A DNA stretch of 64,000 bases from Vibrio pomeroyi (GTDB lineage Bacteria; Pseudomonadota; Gammaproteobacteria; Enterobacterales; Vibrionaceae), in the NCBI RefSeq assembly GCF_024347595.1, contig NZ_AP025506.1, positions 1,426,001 to 1,490,000 on the forward strand, written 5' to 3'. Made by a program: the position numbers and the translations under genes. Positions 1 through 9,381 of the stretch are shown piece by piece; the first letter of the stretch is position 1, and every line of letters begins with the position of its first letter. The notes under the pieces were generated by a model. That model ran no database searches, had not been told where the DNA came from, and saw only the letters and a program-made list of their open reading frames with translations.

Positions 1-849
1 AAAAAGAGAAAGTGGTTGGGTTCAGGCTTGTTAGTCGCTTTTTCTGGCTTAGTCGGTTGGCAAGCGATTGATTCTGTCATCACCGCTATTCAGTCAGCAG
101 ATTGGCTTGCGCTAGGTTGGGCAGGCTTTATTGCTGCTATTGCTTCGTTAGGTTTAGGTGCAATAGGTAAAGAGCTGTGGAAACTGCGCTCGCTGAAAGA
201 TCACTTCAGCATACAAGAGCAGAGTGAAGAGCTAATTCAAAGCCAAAGTGTTGGTAAAGGCAAAGCATTCTGTGAAAACATCGCCAAGCAGGGCGGTATT
301 ATTGCCGAGTCTCCAGCTTACGATAAATGGCGAAACAGCATTAACCCTGCACACAGTGATTCTGAAGTATTGGATATGTACGATGCACTCGTCGTGAGCC
401 AACAAGATAAGGTGGCGACTCAAATCGTGACTAAGTTCTCGACCGAATCGGCGGCCTTAGTTGCGGTGAGCCCTTTAGCAGCGGCAGACATGTTGCTGGT
501 GGCATGGCGTAACTTCACCATGATAGACAAGCTCGCTGATGTGTATGGCATTGAGCTTGGTTACTGGTCTCGCATTAAGTTGTTCAAGTTGGTGTTAATC
601 AACATGGCGGCAGCGGGCGCAAGTGAACTGGCAATTGATGCGAGCATGGACTTAGTCTCGATGGATCTTGCAGGTAAAGTGTCGGCGCGTGCAGGGCAGG
701 GGCTAGGTGTTGGTATCCTGACTGCACGATTGGGCTTAAAAGCCATGACACTGCTTCGCCCAATGCCTTGGCATAACGAGCGCAAAGTGAAACTGGCCGA
801 TATGCGAAAAGCCGTCCTTTCTGAGATAAAACGAATCACGCTGAAATAG
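1..849 (+). CDS. ycjF: UPF0283 inner-membrane protein YcjF, 5' end cut off
   Basis: Open reading frame runs in from the left edge of the window, so the N-terminus is missing; about 282 codons are present. The sequence aligns by eye with E. coli YcjF (UPF0283/DUF697): a hydrophobic hairpin near the start, then the motifs [37 protein letters not shown] and [19 protein letters not shown]. In enterobacteria ycjF follows the GTPase gene ycjX and precedes tyrR, and tyrR is indeed the next gene here. YcjF is an inner-membrane protein; its biochemical role is not established. Family assignment is confident, function is not. Confidence 0.9.
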   Translation, partial: KKRKWLGSGLLVAFSGLVGWQAIDSVITAIQSADWLALGWAGFIAAIASLGLGAIGKELWKLRSLKDHFSIQEQSEELIQSQSVGKGKAFCENIAKQGGIIAESPAYDKWRNSINPAHSDSEVLDMYDALVVSQQDKVATQIVTKFSTESAALVAVSPLAAADMLLVAWRNFTMIDKLADVYGIELGYWSRIKLFKLVLINMAAAGASELAIDASMDLVSMDLAGKVSARAGQGLGVGILTARLGLKAMTLLRPMPWHNERKVKLADMRKAVLSEIKRITLK

Positions 850-897
850 TACATACCACTTTGAAACAAAATGTATGACATTGAGTGGTTTGCGAGC

Positions 898-923
898 GAA
901 GAGTAAACATATGTTTACTCTTC
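898..923. terminator. Perfect 26-bp palindrome between ycjF and tyrR
   Basis: Positions 898-910 are the exact reverse complement of 911-923, followed by TTCTTG. As RNA it would form an 11-bp stem with an ATAT loop, and so could terminate ycjF. The same palindrome contains a good TyrR-box match (listed separately), so it may be double-duty DNA. The U-tract is interrupted by C residues, which weakens the terminator reading. Confidence 0.5.
902..919. promoter_or_regulatory. TyrR-box-like operator upstream of tyrR
   Basis: Reads aGTAAA-CATATG-TTTACt, matching the E. coli TyrR box TGTAAA-N6-TTTACA at 10 of 12 defined positions and keeping the invariant G and C 14 bases apart. It lies 75 bases before the tyrR start. 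TyrR represses its own gene in E. coli, so autoregulation is the natural inference. Confidence 0.5.
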
Positions 924-957
924 TTCTTGACTGAACTCAGACCTTAATTCACACTAC

Positions 958-975
958 TGTCAACTTATCCTGACA
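958..975. promoter_or_regulatory. Weaker TyrR-box-like site
   Basis: TGTcAA-CTTATC-cTgACA matches the TyrR box at 9 of 12 defined positions and keeps the G/C pair. It ends 18 bases before the tyrR GTG. A strong box paired with a weak one is a common arrangement at TyrR-controlled promoters in E. coli, where a hexamer fills both. Inference only. Confidence 0.35.
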
Positions 976-993
976 CCTATAATAGGACTATTT

Positions 994-2538
994 GTGCGTC
1001 TTGAAGTATTGTGTGAAGACAGACTCGGCTTAACGCGTGAGTTGCTCGATATCTTGGCCTCAAAAAGCATTGATTTAAGAGGAATCGAAATTGATGTTAA
1101 AGGTATTATTTACTTAAACTGCCCTGATATCGATTTTGATGCTTTTAGTGAACTTATGGCTGAAATTCGCCGAATTTCAGGTGTGAAGGATGTACGTAAA
1201 ATTCAATTTATGCCAAGCGAAAGGCATAACACAGAGCTGATTGCTCTGCTGGCTAACCTACCTGACCCCGTGATTGCGATTGACCTTAAAGGCTCAGTCG
1301 ATATGGCAAACCACGCTGCATTAAATCTATTCAACAAGCAAGAAGACGAAGTGATCGGTGAACCGCTATCGACGTTCGTGCCTAGCTTTAACTTTGCTCG
1401 TTGGATCGAAGGCGATGTGACTCGTCATCGTGAAGTTGTGGTGTTGGATGGTTTAGATTTCTCGATTGAGATCCTACCTATTTATCTTGGTGGCGACGTT
1501 AACGAAGCAGTGCTAGCCAGTGCAGTAATGACGATTCGTTCTTGTAATCAAGAGATGAACACGCCAGATGCTATCCCAGAACAGAACAATCTTGGTTTTG
1601 AACACTTTGTTGGTGTCTCTAATCGCCATAAAGCCTTGATCAGCCAAGCTAAGAAATTGGCGATGCTGGATCAGCCGCTATTAATTGAAGGCGATACCGG
1701 TACGGGTAAAGAGATGCTAGCTAAAGCGTGTCATAACCGATCAAATCGATCGTCTTTCCCATTCTTGATTCTAAGCTGTGCATCGATGCCTGATGACGTA
1801 GCAGAAACCGAATTGTTTGGTCATGCTCCGGGGTCATTCAACCATGAGCAAGGTCATAAAGGTATTTTCGAACAAGCGAATGGCGGCACGGTATTTTTAG
1901 ATGAGATTGGCGAAATGAGCCCGCATCTACAAATCAAACTGCTTCGTTTCCTACAGGATGGTTCATTCCGCCGTGTTGGTGAAGAAGAAGAGATGCATGC
2001 TGATGTTCGTATTATCGCATCAACGCGTCACCGTCTTTCTGAACTTGCTGATTCTGGTTCATTCCGTGAAGACCTGTTCTACCGTTTGAATGTACTGACT
2101 CTGTCTATCCCTGCATTGCGTGAACGTTCTAACGACGTCGCACCATTATTGGAACTGTTTGTTGCTAAGTACGCACAGCAGTTAGGTATGCTAAAACCAA
2201 AGCTTACTCAAGAGTTGATTGACCAGCTTGGTAACTACCAATGGCCAGGTAACATTCGTCAATTAGACAACATGGTTCTACGCGCACTGACAGAGTTGGA
2301 TTCAGATACCTTAACGGTTGAGCAATTCCACTTGCCTCAGTTAGAAACCATGACGGCAGGCATGGCGAATCTAACCTTAGATGGGTCTCTGGATGAGATC
2401 ATGAAAGACTATGAATCTCAGATTCTAGAGAAGCTTTACCAGTCGTTCCCATCGAGCCGTAAGCTAGCAAAACGCTTGAATGTTTCTCACACCTCAATTG
2501 CCAACAAACTGCGCGATTACGGTATCAGAAAGAACTGA
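994..2538 (+). CDS. tyrR: Transcriptional regulator TyrR
   Basis: Controls aromatic amino-acid biosynthesis and transport in response to tyrosine, phenylalanine and tryptophan. 514 aa, close to the E. coli protein. Order: N-terminal ACT-like ligand domain (about 1-70, starting MRLEVLCEDRLGLTREL), PAS domain (about 78-150), AAA+ domain with Walker A GDTGTGKE (about 233) and Walker B TVFLDEIGEM, and a Fis-like HTH at the C-terminus (KLAKRLNVSHTSIANKL). The sigma54-contact GAFTGA loop is replaced by HAPGSFNHEQ, as in other TyrR proteins, which work with sigma70. The GTG start is supported by AGGA six bases upstream. rimJ follows 18 bases downstream. Confidence 0.96.
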   Translation: MRLEVLCEDRLGLTRELLDILASKSIDLRGIEIDVKGIIYLNCPDIDFDAFSELMAEIRRISGVKDVRKIQFMPSERHNTELIALLANLPDPVIAIDLKGSVDMANHAALNLFNKQEDEVIGEPLSTFVPSFNFARWIEGDVTRHREVVVLDGLDFSIEILPIYLGGDVNEAVLASAVMTIRSCNQEMNTPDAIPEQNNLGFEHFVGVSNRHKALISQAKKLAMLDQPLLIEGDTGTGKEMLAKACHNRSNRSSFPFLILSCASMPDDVAETELFGHAPGSFNHEQGHKGIFEQANGGTVFLDEIGEMSPHLQIKLLRFLQDGSFRRVGEEEEMHADVRIIASTRHRLSELADSGSFREDLFYRLNVLTLSIPALRERSNDVAPLLELFVAKYAQQLGMLKPKLTQELIDQLGNYQWPGNIRQLDNMVLRALTELDSDTLTVEQFHLPQLETMTAGMANLTLDGSLDEIMKDYESQILEKLYQSFPSSRKLAKRLNVSHTSIANKLRDYGIRKN

Positions 2539-2556
2539 TCGAATAAGAACAAGATT

Positions 2557-3144
2557 ATGGAAGATTTGAGCACACCAGAACGCATTTATAAGCGCGATGG
2601 AAACCTGATTCTACGCACCGCTGAGATAGACGATGCGAACATGATCAGCGAGTACTTTCAAACTAACCGAGAGTACCTTAAGCCTTGGGAACCGATTCGC
2701 GAAGATGCGTTTTTTGATAGAACGGGTTGGGCGCAGCGCCTAATTAAGTTAAACGAGCTTCATAAAATGGGGCTTGGCTACTACTGTTTATTGATTAATG
2801 CAGACTCTAACGAAATGTTAGGGACGATTTCGTTCAGTAATTTGTCCCGTTTCCCGTTCTACGCGTGTAACGTTGGTTACTCACTCGCAGAGCGCGCTCA
2901 GGGCCACGGTTACATGCGCAGAGGCTTGAGCATGGCGAAGGACTACATGTTTGATGTGCAGAACATGCACCGCTTAATGGCGGGCTATATGCCTCACAAT
3001 GAGCGAAGTGCTGGTGTGTTGGAACATCTTGGATTTGTTCGTGAAGGTTTTGCTAAAGACTACCTACAGATTAACGGTAAATGGGAAGACCATATACTGA
3101 CCGCGTTAGTTAACCCGAACTGGGAAGACAGACGCAAGGTTTAG
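2557..3144 (+). CDS. rimJ: Ribosomal protein S5-alanine N-acetyltransferase RimJ
   Basis: GNAT-family enzyme, 195 aa, that in E. coli acetylates the N-terminal alanine of ribosomal protein S5. Visible motifs: LILRTAEIDDANMI at the N-terminus, LGTISFSN, VGYSLAERAQGHGYMRRGL (acetyl-CoA site of the Q-x-x-G-x-G/M type) and the RimJ-like HRLMAGYMPHNERSAGVLEHLGFVREG. It begins 18 bases after tyrR and is probably co-transcribed with it. A RimL-type or other S5/L12-like acetyltransferase is the only serious alternative; the length and the HNERS motif favour RimJ. Confidence 0.85.
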   Translation: MEDLSTPERIYKRDGNLILRTAEIDDANMISEYFQTNREYLKPWEPIREDAFFDRTGWAQRLIKLNELHKMGLGYYCLLINADSNEMLGTISFSNLSRFPFYACNVGYSLAERAQGHGYMRRGLSMAKDYMFDVQNMHRLMAGYMPHNERSAGVLEHLGFVREGFAKDYLQINGKWEDHILTALVNPNWEDRRKV

Positions 3145-3333
3145 ACGCAGTTGTAGTTAGCAACGAACGCATTTACCAATATGCGTATTTAAAAAAATAA
3201 GCGTATTTAAGTTAACAAGCTAACAACGAATTTAAAGGCAGCGAATATCAAGCGATCTCTAATCGCCGCTGCATCAAAAAGAACATATAGGCATGGTAAT
3301 CCATAAGCCTGAGAAGAAATTTGAGGAATTTTG

Positions 3334-3807
3334 ATGTCATACACAACTTTGGACGAATACCAAAGAAAATGGATTTTCACTCACCAGTCGATGCCACTAC
3401 CCGCTGAGGACTTGGAAAAGATTAAGCCAATGACACAGGCAAGAGCATCTCAGTTCTGGAAAGAGAACGTAAGCCCTCAAAGCCCAGACGCAGAACGACT
3501 AAGCTCGCAAGACTGGCCGAGCAAAGCATCGAACTGGAATGAAGAGATCAGCTGGATGGCACATTGGGAAGCCGATGAGCCAGAAATGCCAGAAGAGATC
3601 TTGAAATTCATTGATTGGCAAGATGACGTAACTGTTTATTTTTGCTATGAAAAATACAATGTACTTGAGACCAAGTGGGCGATTTTCAAGAAGCATTGGA
3701 AGAACTTTTTGTTCTACGATGATGGCCCGATTTTACTAGGTCGCCGTCGTTCAGAAGCACTGTGGTTTGCAACAAACGGTACTGTGAAAATCGGTAACCG
3801 AGCATAA
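3334..3807 (+). CDS. DUF2947-like cytosolic protein
   Basis: 157 aa, rich in Trp and acidic residues (SNWNEEISWMAHWEADEPEMPEE when read around residues 65-88). No signal peptide or membrane segment. It resembles the DUF2947 family found in Vibrio near tyrR; function unknown. I take the ATG at 3334 rather than the TTG three bases earlier, because GAGG lies seven to eight bases upstream of it. A terminator follows 27 bases after the stop, so it appears monocistronic. Confidence 0.7.
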   Translation: MSYTTLDEYQRKWIFTHQSMPLPAEDLEKIKPMTQARASQFWKENVSPQSPDAERLSSQDWPSKASNWNEEISWMAHWEADEPEMPEEILKFIDWQDDVTVYFCYEKYNVLETKWAIFKKHWKNFLFYDDGPILLGRRRSEALWFATNGTVKIGNRA

Positions 3808-3834
3808 TCTGACAACGAGTTTTAAGCTGAAAAA

Positions 3835-3859
3835 AGCGAGCATCGAGCTCGCTTTTTTT
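3835..3859 (+). terminator. Rho-independent terminator
   Basis: Seven-base stem AGCGAGC/GCTCGCT with a five-base loop, followed by six further T residues, 27 bases after the stop of the DUF2947-like gene. Confidence 0.9.
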
Positions 3860-4042
3860 GTGCCGGTGGATCTTTGAAGATTGTTGCGAAACACCCACTG
3901 TTTGACCTTGAAAATTGAATCGCATTCCTACTCGTTTAAAGACGGAAATTTACGAAATTGAGATCGCTATCTCATTGGCTTAGTTGAAGTTTTATGCCTT
4001 TGGGCTATCTTTATAGTACTGCCTTAGTGGAGGTGAAGTATT

Positions 4043-4258
4043 ATGATTTGGGATACTCTCGAACGTGTAAATAAACTTCGCAAGGAAGCAATGGAGGATC
4101 CAGAGTTTTTGGATTCAGCAAAAATGCATGAGGAATGGCTTTTAAGCGAAACTCATAACCAATCTCAGAAAGGAGTCAAAGAGAAGAAACCGAAAAAATT
4201 GTCCGATATTTATGAAAACACGGATTTTCCTATCAACCCAACTGGAACGAAACATTAA
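4043..4258 (+). CDS. Small hypothetical protein, 71 aa
   Basis: A short, highly charged soluble protein (start MIWDTLERVNKLRKE; lysine-rich middle GVKEKKPKKLSD). No domain recognised. It has an excellent Shine-Dalgarno (GGAGGTG ending seven bases before the ATG) and its own downstream terminator, so I regard it as a real gene. Function unknown. The amphipathic N-terminal 30 residues look helical. Confidence 0.65.
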   Translation: MIWDTLERVNKLRKEAMEDPEFLDSAKMHEEWLLSETHNQSQKGVKEKKPKKLSDIYENTDFPINPTGTKH

Positions 4259-4341
4259 CAATGATTAACTGCAACGCGGCTGAGGCTCTTAACCCGAAAG
4301 CTGATGATCAACGACACATACCAGCCTTAAGCCACCAATAA

Positions 4342-4378
4342 AAAAGCCACTTTCAACGAATCGAAAGTGGCTTTTTCT
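4342..4378. terminator. Bidirectional terminator
   Basis: Thirteen-base perfect stem (4342-4354 with 4363-4375) with A-run on one side and T-run on the other. It sits between the small plus-strand gene and the convergent Hsp70 operon, and can end both. Confidence 0.9.
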
Positions 4379-4429
4379 TTTCTTGTTAGCTTCTTTACCA
4401 TTAACAACGAAAGCTAATCGTTTCTAAAC

Positions 4430-7282
4430 CTAGTTATTGATTAGGCTTAAGCCGCTTGGTAATGCATCACCAAACACACGCTTAGACTCACTTTCAGAAA
4501 GCTCAGTTACTTCACTGACGAGTGTTAACCAAGACTCTGGCACCTTGCTTTGCTTCAGCTTCTCAACAACTTGATTACGGTAATCGTCAGAGATATCAAA
4601 CTGTCGGTCGCCGGTCTTACGACAAATCATCACAGCAGCGAAGGCAATCATCTGCTCTTTCTGCCAGTTCTGCTCAAGCAGTTTGGGTAACCATTGTTCT
4701 GCTTGCTCGCGAGGAATCACGCTGTGTTGGCTGCCATACAAAGGCGTTCTTGAAGCCAATCGACCCAGAGCCCACCAGTGCGCTTGCTCAAACTGATTAT
4801 GGTTAATCGCTTTGCTTAAGAACCATGTTGCTAGCAGTACCTTGTCTTCCACTTCCAGTTGCTCAAGCGATGCAGCCAATCGCACCATGGCTTCATAGCC
4901 ATTGTCTTGTGCATCTTTGGCCGTTTTAGGGTTCTTCATTGCGCCCGGGTGAAGGTACTTAGCAATGTCTGCCAAGATAGTCTCTTGCTGCTCTTGGTTT
5001 AAACCACCTGCAACACGACGCCAGAATACCCACCAGTCCGTCCAACCTTGGTGGTTCTTAAACTGGATGTTTTGTTGGTAAAGACCCCAAATCTGCTCAA
5101 TACGCCATGAGTCCGTTGGATCACCAAAGCCAGGACGCAGCGAGTAACCCGCTAAACGCAGCCAGTTCTTCTCGTGTGCTTCTGAGCGGCGACGACGTTT
5201 GCGACCCAATGAGAAGCTATCGAAAAGGTGACGAAGAGTCGTGAAGTCCCACTCATCGCGTTTACCGAGTCGTTTCTCAAGATCTTTAGACAGAGTTTTG
5301 ATCTCTTTCGATTCAGCACTCTTTTTATTGCCGCTGTACAGGCGAGAAATCAGTTCCTTACACTCATCCAATCTCGGATGAAGTTTAGAGTTATCGGATT
5401 CGTCACCCTGTTTGTTTCTGACTTCAAATTCTAACAACCAACGTTTCGAGTCGTCTTCAGTGCTCACGCATTCCATTTTCAGTGTGCCGACTTCGGTTAA
5501 CTGACAAGCGAGTAGCACTTCAACACGTTCTTTCTGGTTAGCTTGCAGCTCTGCAGTGCCCGAACCTTCCAACGTAGAAATATAAGGTGGAAGAGGGGAG
5601 AACAGATCGGCATCCACATCCACCATCACACCGTTTTGGATGGCAGTGTCGTGAGCGATTTGATCGTGTGTTGAAGTTAGTAGGTTAAAACGAACCGGTT
5701 CGCCTAATGTCAGCGAGAAGCGACGGCTGTTCAAACGGATTTCTTGACCTTCTTCAGTACCTTTGGCCAGGAGACACAGTGCCTTACCCATCTTGTTCTT
5801 TTCTTGTAGATGTAAGAAATAAGAACGAGCAGCACCACCACCGATTTTCAGTTGTGCACCACGGCGAGCTTTACCAAACGCAACTGCACCTAACGCCACT
5901 GACCAATCTGGATGAGGGTTATCTAATACTGTGATTGGAGAACCGTTCCAATTGCCCAGTAGCTGAGTAATACGCTCAGTCACAAGTTCACTGTTGAACA
6001 CACCACCGTTAAGCAGCACACCGACAGGGATAGCCGGCTTGGTGTCATCGAATTCAATAGACTCAGAGTTTTCCAGTGCAGCTTTAGACACTTGTTGGTG
6101 TGTCGTTAGGAATTCTGCAACGTGCTTACTGACCGCAGGATCGGCAACGTAAGGCAGGCCGAATTCAACCACGGCGCTGCGACGTTTGTCTGGTGTTTCC
6201 GTAAATTCAGAAAGAGGGAAGAAGCCTTCTAAAGCGATTTGATGAACTTCTTGCTTGGTTAAGCCAATACTCTTGGTGCCGCCTAGCAGCTTCGAGCCAC
6301 TACCCAACATGGTGATCTTTACATCGTCAGGCGCATTAGCAGAAAGTAAGCTCTCTTTTGCAGCGCGAGTTTGTTGAATCAGTTTGGTTAGGCTAGAGGC
6401 GTTCAGCTTCTTGTTTTGATTGAAGCGCTGTTCGGCTTGGTGAGCGAGGGCTAAATCTAGGTTATCACCACCCAGCATTAAGTGTTCGCCAACACCGATA
6501 CGATCGAGAGCGAGCTCGTTATGACCAGCGTTACTCGCATCGTTATTTGCATCGAATTTAGCTTCAATTAAGCTCAAGTCGGTGGTACCACCACCGACAT
6601 CACACACTAAGATTAATGGGATCTGTTGAAGCTCTTCCGCAGCCGTTTGTTGGTGACGAGCATACCAGTCATAACAAACCGCTTGAGGCTCTTCGAGTAA
6701 TAGAATCTTACCTAAGCCAGCAAGTTCTGCGGCTTCAAGTGTCAGCTTACGTGCTGTCTCATCGAATGATGCAGGAACCGTTACAACAACATCTTGGTCT
6801 TCAAGTTTGTTGCTTGGATTACGGTAGTTCCACGCTTGGCGGATGTGATTCAGGTAGCTCGCACTTGCGACAACCGGCGATACTTTATCGACATCCGCTG
6901 CGCCAGCCCAAGGGAGAATGTCTGAGCTACGATCCACCGCTTGGTGCGATAGCCAACTCTTCGCACTCGATACTTGGCGGCCTTCGACCTTAGCGCCTAG
7001 TTCACGTGCCCATTCACCGACGATCACATTTTTAATGTCGCCTTGTACTGGGCTTGGTTCCCACGGCATCGTCAGGTCAGAAGGGGAGATTTGACCTTGT
7101 GCTGGGTGGTAACGAAATGATGGAAGTAAGGGCTTACGAACCACTTCACCGGGGCCGATGAGCTGATCGATATCGAAAAGAGAAACGGGAGCGTGTTGTA
7201 GGTCGTCGTTGATTTCACAGTAGGCAACCACAGTGTTGGTTGTGCCTAAGTCAATGCCGACTAAAAAACGAGGAGTTGCCAT
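4430..7282 (-). CDS. Large divergent Hsp70 with C-terminal extension
   Basis: 950 aa, against about 640 for DnaK. The N-terminal ~500 residues carry the Hsp70 ATPase motifs: phosphate-1 GIDLGTTNT, the connector VVVTVPASFDETARK, phosphate-2 CDVGGGTTDLSL, and the adenosine-site-like VGVLLNGGVFNSELV. A beta-rich region follows, then about 300 residues (from roughly 640) with RKRRRR and a Trp-rich helical section, resembling the DUF3731-type C-terminus. No DnaK lid or EEVD-type tail is visible. Last gene of the operon DUF2760 - Hsp70 - Hsp70, 152 bases behind its partner. Probably a specialised ATP-dependent chaperone working with the membrane-anchored DUF2760 protein; client unknown. Confidence 0.85.
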   Translation of the reverse strand: MATPRFLVGIDLGTTNTVVAYCEINDDLQHAPVSLFDIDQLIGPGEVVRKPLLPSFRYHPAQGQISPSDLTMPWEPSPVQGDIKNVIVGEWARELGAKVEGRQVSSAKSWLSHQAVDRSSDILPWAGAADVDKVSPVVASASYLNHIRQAWNYRNPSNKLEDQDVVVTVPASFDETARKLTLEAAELAGLGKILLLEEPQAVCYDWYARHQQTAAEELQQIPLILVCDVGGGTTDLSLIEAKFDANNDASNAGHNELALDRIGVGEHLMLGGDNLDLALAHQAEQRFNQNKKLNASSLTKLIQQTRAAKESLLSANAPDDVKITMLGSGSKLLGGTKSIGLTKQEVHQIALEGFFPLSEFTETPDKRRSAVVEFGLPYVADPAVSKHVAEFLTTHQQVSKAALENSESIEFDDTKPAIPVGVLLNGGVFNSELVTERITQLLGNWNGSPITVLDNPHPDWSVALGAVAFGKARRGAQLKIGGGAARSYFLHLQEKNKMGKALCLLAKGTEEGQEIRLNSRRFSLTLGEPVRFNLLTSTHDQIAHDTAIQNGVMVDVDADLFSPLPPYISTLEGSGTAELQANQKERVEVLLACQLTEVGTLKMECVSTEDDSKRWLLEFEVRNKQGDESDNSKLHPRLDECKELISRLYSGNKKSAESKEIKTLSKDLEKRLGKRDEWDFTTLRHLFDSFSLGRKRRRRSEAHEKNWLRLAGYSLRPGFGDPTDSWRIEQIWGLYQQNIQFKNHQGWTDWWVFWRRVAGGLNQEQQETILADIAKYLHPGAMKNPKTAKDAQDNGYEAMVRLAASLEQLEVEDKVLLATWFLSKAINHNQFEQAHWWALGRLASRTPLYGSQHSVIPREQAEQWLPKLLEQNWQKEQMIAFAAVMICRKTGDRQFDISDDYRNQVVEKLKQSKVPESWLTLVSEVTELSESESKRVFGDALPSGLSLINN

Positions 7283-7404
7283 ACAAAACCTTATTCTTCC
7301 AGAGTGATGACCAGTTTGCTGATGCTTTGGTCTTATTGTTGTTATTCGTAAACGTCATTCCTGAGATACAGGCAGGACTAGGTTGGGAACGGTACTGATA
7401 AAGT

Positions 7405-7428
7405 AACGGCACCCGCTAAGGTGCCGTT
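7405..7428 (-). terminator. Hairpin between the two Hsp70 genes
   Basis: Nine-base stem AACGGCACC/GGTGCCGTT with a six-base loop, seven bases after the stop of the upstream Hsp70 gene. The following ACTTTATC is a poor U-tract, so I read it as a partial terminator or a processing/stability hairpin that lowers expression of the 950-aa gene, rather than a full stop. Confidence 0.5.
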
Positions 7429-7434
7429 GATTCA

Positions 7435-9381
7435 TTATGCTTCTTCGCTTGAGTCGTTGTTCGAATCTTCACGAACGTCGAACTCAACGTGCCATTTTTG
7501 ACCATTGTCAGTGGCAATCGCTTCTAGGTATAGAGTACCTAGTTCAGTAACGCGAGAAGCTAAAGTAACCGGAACCACTTCACCTTCGTGACGGCCTTCA
7601 GAAACAGGCAGTGTCACTTGGATTTCAGGAAGCTCGTCTAGCTCTTCTGGTGTCCAGTGATCAAGGTGAGTACCGGCTTCATCTTCACGGCGTGTCGTTG
7701 AACCGAAGAATTGGAAGTGAACAGGCTGACCAATCACTAGACCGAACTCTTGGCTAGGCACTTGAACGCTTGAACCTTCTTCCATACCAAATGGTGCAAC
7801 ACACAGCGCTTCCATAGGAGGAGCCATACCTGGGATTGCTGGCATCGCGCTCTCGATTCCTACGTAGTAAGAAGATGCGATACCACCGCGGATACGAACG
7901 CCTTGACCACGACGTACTGCGCCGTAGTAAGAAGCACCGCTTGCAACTGCTAGGTCTAGGTCTAAACCTGAAAGCTGTTTAGCAAATTCTGCATCAGCAT
8001 TGATCAACCACTCGTTGATGGTGTTTGAAAGACGATCAGCAAGTAGGTTAGATTTTAGAACACCACCGTTGAACAGGATTGCTGTTGGCTTGATGAAGTC
8101 AGCTGCAGGCGCTTCTGCACCTGGCATACCAGGCATGTTTGCAAACGGGTTGAAATCTTGTTGAGCGGCTTCGCTATTTCCAGAAAGCGCGTTCGCTTGC
8201 TTAGAAAGGAATGCAGCAATGTGACGAGTGATGCCTGCGTCTTGAGCGTAAGGCAGACCCATTTGAGTCAGTGCGCCACGCGTCTTTTGTACAGGGTGCT
8301 CAGTTACAGCAACTTTAGGGAAGAAGCCGTCCACTAATGTTTGTTGAACTTCTTGCTGAGTCAGTTCTGTTTTCAGTGTCGCGCCAAGCAGTTTAGAGCC
8401 ACGGCTTGGTACTACGATTGGCACAGATTGCAGTTCAGCATCGTTAAGAAGCGCTTCTTTAGCATCGCGACAAGCATGAGTCATCGCTTGAACTTGCCAA
8501 GGTGCCAGTTCTTTGCCGTCTTGCGCCAGTTTCATCTTCAAGCGGTAAGCAAGAGCCAAGTCCATGTTGTCGCCGCCCAGTAGGATGTGTTCACCTACTG
8601 CTATACGGTTCAGGCTTAGGTTGCCGTCGTCTTGCGTTACTTCAACTAACGAGAGGTCGGTAGTACCACCACCGATATCAACAACAAGAACGATGTCGCC
8701 AACGTCAACTTCGTCACGCCATTTGTCATCGCTGTTATCGATCCAGCTATAAAGAGCAGCTTGAGGCTCTTCTAAAAGCGTTAGATGAGTGAAACCCACA
8801 TTACGTGCAGCTTCAGCTGTTAGGTCGCGTGCAGCAGGATCAAACGAAGCTGGAACCGTGATTGTTACGTCTTGGTCTGCCAGTTTGTGTTCTGGGTTCG
8901 CGTGGTTCCAAGCATCTTTAAGGTGCTCAAGGTACAGTTCAGTAGTCTTAAGCGGAGATACCTTTTCCACTTCTTCAGGGCTACCTGCAGGAAGGAATGC
9001 ATCACGACGGTTTACACCACCGTGGCATAGCCAAGATTTTGCACTGGCTACCAAACGAATAGGGGTTTTCGAACCAAGGTTACGCGCAATAGCACCAACT
9101 AGGGCTTTAGGCTCAGAAGACCAAGGAAGAACGCGAGAGCCCGCATTCATTTCATGTTCGTGCGGCTGGTATAGGAACGAGCCAAGTTGGCTGCGAGTTT
9201 CTACTGTACCTGGAGCCGTCAGTTGAGGGATTGGCATTACCTCAACGCGAGCGTCTTCATTGGTCGTATCGATGAAAGATAAAACGCAGTGTGTAGTACC
9301 TAAATCAATACCAACACTGAACTTAGGTGCCTGATGCTCTTGAGAAGAATGCTCTTGAGCTGAATGACTTTGGTGTTCCAT
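7435..9381 (-). CDS. Divergent Hsp70 (648 aa)
   Basis: Second Hsp70-type ATPase of the operon. After a His/Gln/Glu-rich start (residues 1-18) come GIDLGTTHCVL, VTITVPASFDPAARD, VVDIGGGTTDLSLVE, VGEHILLGGDNMDLAL and TAILFNGGVLKSN. A short Pro/Met/Gly-rich insert (FANMPGMPGAEAP) interrupts the ATPase domain near residue 410. A beta-domain region follows but no helical lid. Its ATG shares one base with the stop of the DUF2760 gene (TAATG), so the two are translationally coupled; GGAG for this gene lies inside the DUF2760 reading frame. The partner Hsp70 is related but not a recent duplicate. Confidence 0.88.
   Translation of the reverse strand: MEHQSHSAQEHSSQEHQAPKFSVGIDLGTTHCVLSFIDTTNEDARVEVMPIPQLTAPGTVETRSQLGSFLYQPHEHEMNAGSRVLPWSSEPKALVGAIARNLGSKTPIRLVASAKSWLCHGGVNRRDAFLPAGSPEEVEKVSPLKTTELYLEHLKDAWNHANPEHKLADQDVTITVPASFDPAARDLTAEAARNVGFTHLTLLEEPQAALYSWIDNSDDKWRDEVDVGDIVLVVDIGGGTTDLSLVEVTQDDGNLSLNRIAVGEHILLGGDNMDLALAYRLKMKLAQDGKELAPWQVQAMTHACRDAKEALLNDAELQSVPIVVPSRGSKLLGATLKTELTQQEVQQTLVDGFFPKVAVTEHPVQKTRGALTQMGLPYAQDAGITRHIAAFLSKQANALSGNSEAAQQDFNPFANMPGMPGAEAPAADFIKPTAILFNGGVLKSNLLADRLSNTINEWLINADAEFAKQLSGLDLDLAVASGASYYGAVRRGQGVRIRGGIASSYYVGIESAMPAIPGMAPPMEALCVAPFGMEEGSSVQVPSQEFGLVIGQPVHFQFFGSTTRREDEAGTHLDHWTPEELDELPEIQVTLPVSEGRHEGEVVPVTLASRVTELGTLYLEAIATDNGQKWHVEFDVREDSNNDSSEEA

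Noticed and set aside
978-983. Perfect TATAAT just before tyrR
   Set aside because: Transcription from it would begin at about 990, leaving no room for the AGGA ribosome site at 984; no -35 at the right distance.
6616-6993. Open frame of 125 codons opposite the large Hsp70
   Set aside because: Complementary-strand shadow of a conserved ATPase domain; no RBS and no recognisable protein.
8789-9226. Open frame of 145 codons opposite the second Hsp70
   Set aside because: Arg/Ser-rich composition typical of an antisense shadow; the Hsp70 frame is clearly real.
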